Source: DSOT01 sp052386775
GTDB lineage: Bacteria; Pseudomonadota; Gammaproteobacteria; Burkholderiales; SG8-41
Direction of reading: 5' to 3'
DNA: 10,852 nt
NCBI GenBank assembly: GCA_052386775.1
Contig: JBQTJV010000059.1
Span: 1 to 10,852, forward strand
The translations under genes and the position numbers were made by a program. Each line of letters starts with the position of its first letter. Within the stretch, counting starts at the first letter, position 1. Shown in pieces: positions 6,118 through 10,852 of the stretch. The notes beneath the pieces are model-generated. The model did not search any database, was not told the origin of the DNA, and was given only the letters and a program-made list of their open reading frames with translations.

Positions 6118-7149
6118 ATGAAGGCAGTGGAGCTTGAGCTGCTCGACGGGTTTCAGCGGGATTTTCCGCTGTGTTCGCGTCCCTACGCTGTGGTGGGCGA
6201 GCAGCTTGGAATGACGGAGGCGCAAGCAATCGTCGCGTTGCGGCGGCTGCAGTCACGCGGTTGGGTGAGCCGTATCGGTGCAACCTTCGTGCCGGGATGC
6301 ATCGGGGCAGCAACGCTTGCGGCCATGCGCGTTCCGCACGAACGCCTGGAAGCGGTGGCCCGGCTTGTCAACGGCTACCGCGAAGTGAATCACAATTACG
6401 AGCGCGAGCACGAATTCAATCTATGGTTCGTGATTACCGCGCCGACCCGCGAGCAGGTGCAGGCCGTGGTCCGCGACATCGAGCGTCGCGCGCACTGCGG
6501 CCACGTACTCGATTTGCCGATGATCGAAACGTATCGCGTTGACCTCGGGTTCAAACTCCAATCGGGAAACCTCGTCCCGCGCGAGGCGGCCGTCCCGTAT
6601 CCTTCTACTCCGGCACCGTATGCGTTATCCCCATCGCAGCGCGATATCCTGACGGTGCTGCAGGATGGCTTGTCCTTTACCGCGCGCCCCTTTGCGGAAC
6701 TGGCAGGGCGCTGCGGGATGACCGAGCGAGAGGCCCTCGCCGGGCTGGAGGCGCTCGTGCGCGAGCGAGTGATCGCCCGCTTTGGGGTGATCGTGCGGCA
6801 CCGACCGCTGGGATACCGCGCCAATGCGATGGTGGTGTGGGATGTGCCCAACAGCGAGGTTCAGCGCGCGGGCGCGGAGCTGGCGCGCGCCCGGTCCGTC
6901 ACGCTCGCCTACCGTCGCCAGCGGTTTTTGTCTCACTGGCGCTACAACCTCTACTGCATGATCCACGGCACCGATCGGGGAGACGTGCAGGCGCGCATCG
7001 CCCAGCTTGCCGAAGAAGCTCGCCTGGAACAATGTCCGAGCGCCGTGCTGTTCAGCCGGCGTTGCTTCAAGCAGCGCGGCGCGCGCTACGTCGAGAGAGC
7101 AAGTGAAGGGCTTGCTGGAGGATCGGCATGGATGCGATCGATCGGCTGA
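6118..7149 (+). CDS. nirDL: Fused sirohaem decarboxylase subunits NirD-NirL
   Basis: Cytoplasmic protein of 343 residues made of two AsnC/Lrp-like halves. NirD, L, G and H together decarboxylate sirohaem at C12 and C18 to 12,18-didecarboxysirohaem. The first half (1-145) has a winged-helix-like region and the D/G-type signature HNYEREHEFNLWFV (92-105). A Pro-rich linker (about 150-172) leads to the second half, with a winged-helix-like region at 173-225 and the L/H-type signature YRRQRFLSHWRYNLYCMIHG (265-284). D and L are separate genes in Pseudomonas; fused NirDL forms are known, for example in Hydrogenobacter. The helix-turn-helix resemblance does not imply DNA regulation here. ATG 6118 is one base after the nirF stop and lacks a strong ribosome site, which suggests coupling. 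The 3' end overlaps nirG by 22 bases, so the last residues (GLAGGSAWMRSIG) lie partly outside the conserved fold. Confidence 0.92.
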   Translation: MKAVELELLDGFQRDFPLCSRPYAVVGEQLGMTEAQAIVALRRLQSRGWVSRIGATFVPGCIGAATLAAMRVPHERLEAVARLVNGYREVNHNYEREHEFNLWFVITAPTREQVQAVVRDIERRAHCGHVLDLPMIETYRVDLGFKLQSGNLVPREAAVPYPSTPAPYALSPSQRDILTVLQDGLSFTARPFAELAGRCGMTEREALAGLEALVRERVIARFGVIVRHRPLGYRANAMVVWDVPNSEVQRAGAELARARSVTLAYRRQRFLSHWRYNLYCMIHGTDRGDVQARIAQLAEEARLEQCPSAVLFSRRCFKQRGARYVERASEGLAGGSAWMRSIG

Positions 7150-7571
7150 TCGTGAATTTGATGCAGAGCGGGTTTCCGATCACTGAGGCGCCGTATCGCG
7201 AGGCGGCAGCGCTGATGGGCATCGGGGAGGACGATATGATCCAGCGGCTTGCACGCATGCTCGAGAGCGGCGTGCTGACGCGCTTCGGTCCCCTCTTTCA
7301 GATCGAGCGCATCGGCGGCCTCTTTACGCTTGCAGCGATGAGCGTCCCGGGGGCGGAGTTCGAGCGGGTTGCCGGCGTCGTCAATGCCATGCCGGAAGTC
7401 GCCCACAACTACGAGCGCGAGCACGAGCTCAACATGTGGTTCGTCATTGCGGCCGAAAGCCCGCAAGATGCTCGTGACGTGATCAGCCGCATCGAGCGCG
7501 AGGCAGGCTATGAAGTGATCGATCTGCCGAAGCTCCGGGAATACTTCGTTGGACTCAGGCTCGAGGTCTGA
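7128..7571 (+). CDS. nirG: Sirohaem decarboxylase subunit NirG
   Basis: Cytoplasmic 147-residue AsnC-like protein, a partner in sirohaem decarboxylation for haem d1. It has an N-terminal winged-helix-like part (1-55) and an AsnC ligand-binding-like part with HNYEREHELNMWFV (93-106), nearly identical to the signature in the first half of NirDL. The closing IDLPKLREYFVGL (131-143) is typical of NirD/NirG. H93 and H99 are candidate functional residues by position in this motif. NirD and NirG are so alike that naming depends on order; the place after DL and before H supports nirG. The start at 7128 follows GGAGGAT by about six bases and lies inside the end of nirDL. The nirH ATG shares one base with its stop (TGATG). 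Confidence 0.92.
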   Translation: MDAIDRLIVNLMQSGFPITEAPYREAAALMGIGEDDMIQRLARMLESGVLTRFGPLFQIERIGGLFTLAAMSVPGAEFERVAGVVNAMPEVAHNYEREHELNMWFVIAAESPQDARDVISRIEREAGYEVIDLPKLREYFVGLRLEV

Positions 7572-8050
7572 TGGGTCGGCTGGACGACATCGATCGCCGA
7601 ATCATCCTCGCGACGCAGGGCGGGCTGCCGCTCGTGCCTCGCCCCTATCACGTGGTAGCCGGGCAGGCCGGTACTACGCCGGAGGAGGTGATGCATCGCA
7701 TGGAACGCATGCGGGAAGAGGGCACCATCCGACGCATCGGTGCGGTGCCCAACCACTATGCGCTCGGCTATCGGGCGAATGCGATGGCCGTGTGGGACGT
7801 GGAGGACGATGCCATCGATGCGCTTGGCGTGATCATCGGCGCGCTGCCCTTTGTCAGCCATTGCTATCGGCGCGTGCGCCGCCCGCCGCGCTGGCCGTAT
7901 AACCTGTTCGTAATGGTGCATGGAACGAACCGTTGCGAGGTCGAGGACAAGGTCCGGCACATCGCGGCGCTGATCGGTGCGGCATCCCGCGGCCACGCGA
8001 TGCTCTACAGCAAACGCATCCTGAAGAAGACGGGCGTTCGGCTGAAGTAA
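7571..8050 (+). CDS. nirH: Sirohaem decarboxylase subunit NirH
   Basis: Cytoplasmic 159-residue AsnC-like protein of the L/H type, the partner of NirG in sirohaem decarboxylation. A winged-helix-like region (1-57) is followed by LGYRANAMAVWDV (65-77), almost the same as LGYRANAMVVWDV in the second half of NirDL. The signature HCYRRVRRPPRWPYN (97-111) then leads to VMVHGTN (115-120 region, H118). The C-terminus KRILKKTGVRLK is basic. The ATG at 7571 overlaps the nirG stop by one base, with a modest GAGG just upstream, so coupled translation is likely. The G-H order repeats the D-L order within the fused protein, so this operon carries two D/G-L/H pairs. Confidence in the family is high; the separate role of the GH pair versus DL is not known from sequence. 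Confidence 0.92.
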   Translation: MGRLDDIDRRIILATQGGLPLVPRPYHVVAGQAGTTPEEVMHRMERMREEGTIRRIGAVPNHYALGYRANAMAVWDVEDDAIDALGVIIGALPFVSHCYRRVRRPPRWPYNLFVMVHGTNRCEVEDKVRHIAALIGAASRGHAMLYSKRILKKTGVRLK

Positions 8051-8073
8051 GGCGCGGGTCAATCGGGGCACAA

Positions 8074-9267
8074 ATGTTTCGGCTCTCACATTTCATGCGC
8101 GAAGTGATGCGCCCAACGCCGGTGCCGAGGCCTCCTGCGCCGCGCGGCCCGGTCGTCATCTGGAACCTCGTTCGACGCTGCAATCTCGCCTGCCGTCATT
8201 GTTACTCGATATCAGCGGACACCGATTTCGCCGGCGAGCTTTCGGGCGAGGAGGTTTTCGCGGTGATGGATGATCTCAGGAAGTTCGGAGTCCCGGTGCT
8301 GATTCTCTCCGGGGGCGAGCCGCTGTTGAGAAACGACATCTTCGAGATCGCGAAGCGTGCGAAGGATCTCGGCTTTTATGTGGGCCTTTCGACCAACGGC
8401 ACGCTGATCGATGCGCAGAACATTGGCGCAATTGCCGCGCTTGGCCTCGATTATGTCGGCATCAGTCTCGATGGCATCGAGCAGACCCATGACGCCTTCC
8501 GGCGCTTGAAGGGCGCCTACCAGCGGTCATTGCGCGCGCTGCGGCTTGCCCGCGACGCCGGCATCAGGGTGGGCGTGCGGTTCACGCTGACGCAGCAAAA
8601 TGCGCGCGATCTCCCCGCCATGCTCGAGTTGCTCGGGGAGGAGCGCATCGACAAGCTCTATCTCTCGCACTTGAACTACGCCGGGCGCGGCAACATCAAC
8701 CGCGCGAGCGATGCCTATCACGCGACCTCGAGACGTGCGATGGATCTGCTCTTTGACACCTGCTGGAGTCAGATCGAACGCGGCGAGGCAAGAGAATACG
8801 TAACGGGCAACAACGACGCGGACGGCGTGTACGCCCTGTTCTGGGTCCGGCGGCGCTTTCCCGAGCGTGAGGAGCGGGCGCGCACGCTGCTTGCGCAATG
8901 GGGCGGCAACGCCTCCGGCGTCAATGTCGCCAATATCGACAACCTCGGCAATGTCCATCCCGACACCATGTGGTGGCATTACAGCCTCGGCAACGTGCGC
9001 GACCGGCGGTTTTCCGAGATCTGGGCCGATACGCGCGATCCGCTCATGGCCGGTCTCAAGGCGAGGCCGCGATGCGTCAAGGGACGCTGCGGCGGATGTC
9101 GCTATTTCGATATCTGCGGCGGAAACACCAGGGTCCGGGCCCAGCAGTTGACCGGCGACCCGTGGCAGGAGGATCCCGGCTGTTATCTCACGGACGAGGA
9201 AATCGGCGTCGTAACCCGGCCGCGGTTGGTGGTCACGCCTTATACACGGCAGCGCCGCACGGCATGA
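8074..9267 (+). CDS. nirJ: Radical SAM haem d1 biosynthesis protein NirJ
   Basis: Cytoplasmic 397-residue radical SAM enzyme that acts on didecarboxysirohaem, replacing the propionates at C3 and C8 in the route to the oxo groups of d1. The radical SAM cluster motif is C36-NLA-C40-RH-C43. It is followed by SGGEPLLR (the GGE motif), STNGTL and GISLDG. A C-terminal SPASM-like region has C334, C339, C342, C348 and C370, consistent with an auxiliary 4Fe-4S cluster. The start MFRLSHFMRE at 8074 matches the usual NirJ N-terminus and follows GGGG by about five bases; an open frame back to 7933 only overlaps nirH and is not used. The spacing from nirH is 23 bases, and the stop overlaps the nirN start in an ATGA. 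NirE, present at this point in P. aeruginosa, is absent. Confidence 0.96.
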   Translation: MFRLSHFMREVMRPTPVPRPPAPRGPVVIWNLVRRCNLACRHCYSISADTDFAGELSGEEVFAVMDDLRKFGVPVLILSGGEPLLRNDIFEIAKRAKDLGFYVGLSTNGTLIDAQNIGAIAALGLDYVGISLDGIEQTHDAFRRLKGAYQRSLRALRLARDAGIRVGVRFTLTQQNARDLPAMLELLGEERIDKLYLSHLNYAGRGNINRASDAYHATSRRAMDLLFDTCWSQIERGEAREYVTGNNDADGVYALFWVRRRFPEREERARTLLAQWGGNASGVNVANIDNLGNVHPDTMWWHYSLGNVRDRRFSEIWADTRDPLMAGLKARPRCVKGRCGGCRYFDICGGNTRVRAQQLTGDPWQEDPGCYLTDEEIGVVTRPRLVVTPYTRQRRTA

Positions 9268-10829
9268 GGGTCGAGGAGAGCAGGCGTAAGCTGCGCGCCC
9301 TGACAGTCGGTGCACTGGTGGCCCTTGCCGCGCCGGCAGCGGCGGAAGAACCGGCGCGCACTTATGCCGGACACTGTGCGGCCTGCCACGGCGCCGATCG
9401 TCTCGGCGGCATGGGGCCTGCGCTGCTTCCCGAAAACCTCTCGCGGCTGCGTCGCGCTGATGCCGACAAACTGATCTCCGCCGGCGCGCTTGCCGTCCGG
9501 ATGCCAGCTTTCGGCGACCAGCTCAGTGCCGCTCAGATCGCAGGGCTGGTCAATTACATCTACACGCCCCTCGCCGAAGTGCCGCGGTGGGGCGAGAGCG
9601 AAATCCGCCGCTCCCGCATCGAGAACCTGAAAAGCGCCGCCCTGCCGGACAAACCGGCCTTTCGCGCTGATCCCCTTAATCTCTTTGTCGTCGTGGAAAG
9701 CGGCGATCACCACGTCACCATTCTCGACGGTGATCGGTTCGAGCCGCTGCACCGCTTTCCCTCGCGCTTTGCCCTTCACGGCGGGCCGAAGTTCACGCCG
9801 GACGGACGCTTCGTGTTTTTTGCCTCGCGTGACGGCTGGGTCTCCAAATTCGATCTCTACAGCCTGAAGACTGTCGCCGAAGTGCGCGCGGGTATCAACA
9901 CCCGCAACATCGCCGTCTCCGGAGACGGAAAGTTCGTCATGGTCGCGAACTATCTGCCGCATACGCTCGTGCTTCTCGATGCCGAGCTCAATTTTCTGAA
10001 GCTCCTGGAAGTCCGCGATCGCGAGGGCAGTCGCAGTTCTCGCGTCTCAGCCGTCTACGATGCGGCACCGCGCAGGAGTTTCGTCGCCGCGCTGAAGGAT
10101 ATCCCCGAGTTGTGGGAGGTGAGTTACGACGAGAAGGCCGAACCGATCCCGGTGGGCCTGGTGCACGACTTTCGCTACAAGGAAGGGGCTTTCATCCCGG
10201 GCCGCTTCAATCCACGCCGCAGCGTCCTGACCGAGCATCTCGATGATTTCTTTTTCACCCCGGACTACCGGCAGGTAATGGGCACCTCGCGCGACGCCGG
10301 CCGGGCGCAGGTGATTCATCTCGACGTGCGCAGGCAAATTGCGACGGTGGACATGGCCGGGATGCCGCATCTCAGCTCCGGCATCACCTGGGATTACGAG
10401 GGGCGCACGGTCCTGGCGACGCCGAACCTCAAGCAAGGCACCGTGACGGTCGTGGACGTCGGGACGTGGAAGCCGGTGAAGGAACTCCGGACCCTCGGGC
10501 CCGGATTCTTCCTCCGCAGCCACGAGCGCACGCCTTATGCGTGGGTCGACGCCATGATGAGCCCGCACCGCGATACGCTGCAGATCATCGACAAGCGCAC
10601 GCTCGAGGTAGTGCGTACGCTAAGGCCGGTCCCGGGAAAGACGCTCGCGCACGTCGAGTTCACGCGCGACGGCCGCTACGCCGTCGCAAGCCTCTGGGAG
10701 CACGACGGCGCTCTCATAGTATTCGACGCCGTGACGTTGGAGGAGGTCAAACGCATTCCGATGCGCAAGCCATCCGGCAAGTACAACGTCTACAACAAAA
10801 TCACGCGCTCATCCGGCACGAGCCACTGA
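9264..10829 (+). CDS. nirN: NirN, cytochrome c/d1-propeller dehydrogenase of haem d1 synthesis
   Basis: Periplasmic 521-residue homologue of NirS with a cytochrome c domain and an eight-bladed d1 propeller. NirN oxidises dihydro-haem d1, making the acrylate side chain in the last step of the pathway. The signal peptide is about 1-27 (APAAA|EE). The haem c site is CAACH (C38, C41, H42), with M80 in VRMPAFGDQ a likely ligand. The propeller begins near 155; H172 in FALHGGPKFTPDGRF aligns with the axial d1 His of NirS, and H369 in MPHLSSG is a second conserved candidate. The C-terminus GKYNVYNKITRS echoes the GKFNVYN end of NirS. The N-terminal region before CxxCH is shorter than in NirS. ATG 9264 overlaps the nirJ stop (ATGA) and has no clear ribosome site, so coupling is likely. 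It ends 23 bases before the window edge; no terminator is visible there. Confidence 0.93.
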   Translation: MRVEESRRKLRALTVGALVALAAPAAAEEPARTYAGHCAACHGADRLGGMGPALLPENLSRLRRADADKLISAGALAVRMPAFGDQLSAAQIAGLVNYIYTPLAEVPRWGESEIRRSRIENLKSAALPDKPAFRADPLNLFVVVESGDHHVTILDGDRFEPLHRFPSRFALHGGPKFTPDGRFVFFASRDGWVSKFDLYSLKTVAEVRAGINTRNIAVSGDGKFVMVANYLPHTLVLLDAELNFLKLLEVRDREGSRSSRVSAVYDAAPRRSFVAALKDIPELWEVSYDEKAEPIPVGLVHDFRYKEGAFIPGRFNPRRSVLTEHLDDFFFTPDYRQVMGTSRDAGRAQVIHLDVRRQIATVDMAGMPHLSSGITWDYEGRTVLATPNLKQGTVTVVDVGTWKPVKELRTLGPGFFLRSHERTPYAWVDAMMSPHRDTLQIIDKRTLEVVRTLRPVPGKTLAHVEFTRDGRYAVASLWEHDGALIVFDAVTLEEVKRIPMRKPSGKYNVYNKITRSSGTSH

Positions 10830-10852
10830 GCAAGGCGTCCGCCGGCCGATCT

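Noticed and set aside
6118..8050. AsnC/Lrp-type regulators
   Set aside because: The winged-helix-like fold is shared, but the signatures and gene order match sirohaem decarboxylases NirD, L, G and H, so transcription factor annotation would be wrong.
1..10852. Mobile elements, CRISPR arrays, tRNA or rRNA genes, or a novel defence system
   Set aside because: No transposase-like protein, regular repeat array, or RNA-like fold or sequence was noticed, and almost every base belongs to a recognised denitrification or haem-related gene.

Overview
This window is most of a denitrification locus: the cytochrome cd1 nitrite reductase gene nirS and its haem d1 biosynthesis operon, with the divergent uroporphyrinogen-III methyltransferase gene nirE upstream. 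GC content is high, intergenic spaces are short, and NirS resembles Pseudomonas and Paracoccus enzymes. That suggests a denitrifying proteobacterium, most likely a betaproteobacterium, but the lineage is inferred, not proven.

Layout. At 1-38 is the tail of an unidentified gene, overlapping the start of a COX15/CtaA-like membrane protein (35-1063, +). Its 3' end overlaps that of a convergent small DUF2249 gene (1000-1281, -). Next on the minus strand is nirE (1407-2264). A 177-bp divergent region (2265-2441) follows, and then one tight plus-strand operon: nirS, nirM (cytochrome c551), nirC, nirF, a fused nirD-nirL, nirG, nirH, nirJ, nirN (2442-10829). Most junctions from nirC onward overlap or nearly touch, which points to translational coupling. 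No RNA gene, mobile element, CRISPR array or convincing terminator was seen, and no gap exceeds 300 bases.

How the genes work together. NirE makes precorrin-2. Oxidation and iron insertion to sirohaem must be encoded elsewhere. NirDL, NirG and NirH decarboxylate sirohaem, NirJ (radical SAM) makes the oxo groups, NirF acts at a late periplasmic step, and NirN introduces the acrylate double bond. NirS uses the finished d1 to reduce nitrite to NO, with electrons from NirM and perhaps NirC.

Regulation. A perfect FNR/DNR/NNR-type box (2345-2358) lies almost midway between the nirE and nirS starts. A 9/10 box (1367-1380) precedes the DUF2249 gene. In all three promoters a -10-like hexamer is centred exactly 32 bases from the box centre, as in class II FNR-dependent promoters; the nirS hexamer is weak. 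This ties DUF2249 to the nitrite/NO regulon.

I see no wholly new system. The points most worth a second look are the shared promoter geometry, the DUF2249 gene in the regulon, a COX15-like protein that lacks key N-terminal-half residues, and the NirD-NirL fusion.
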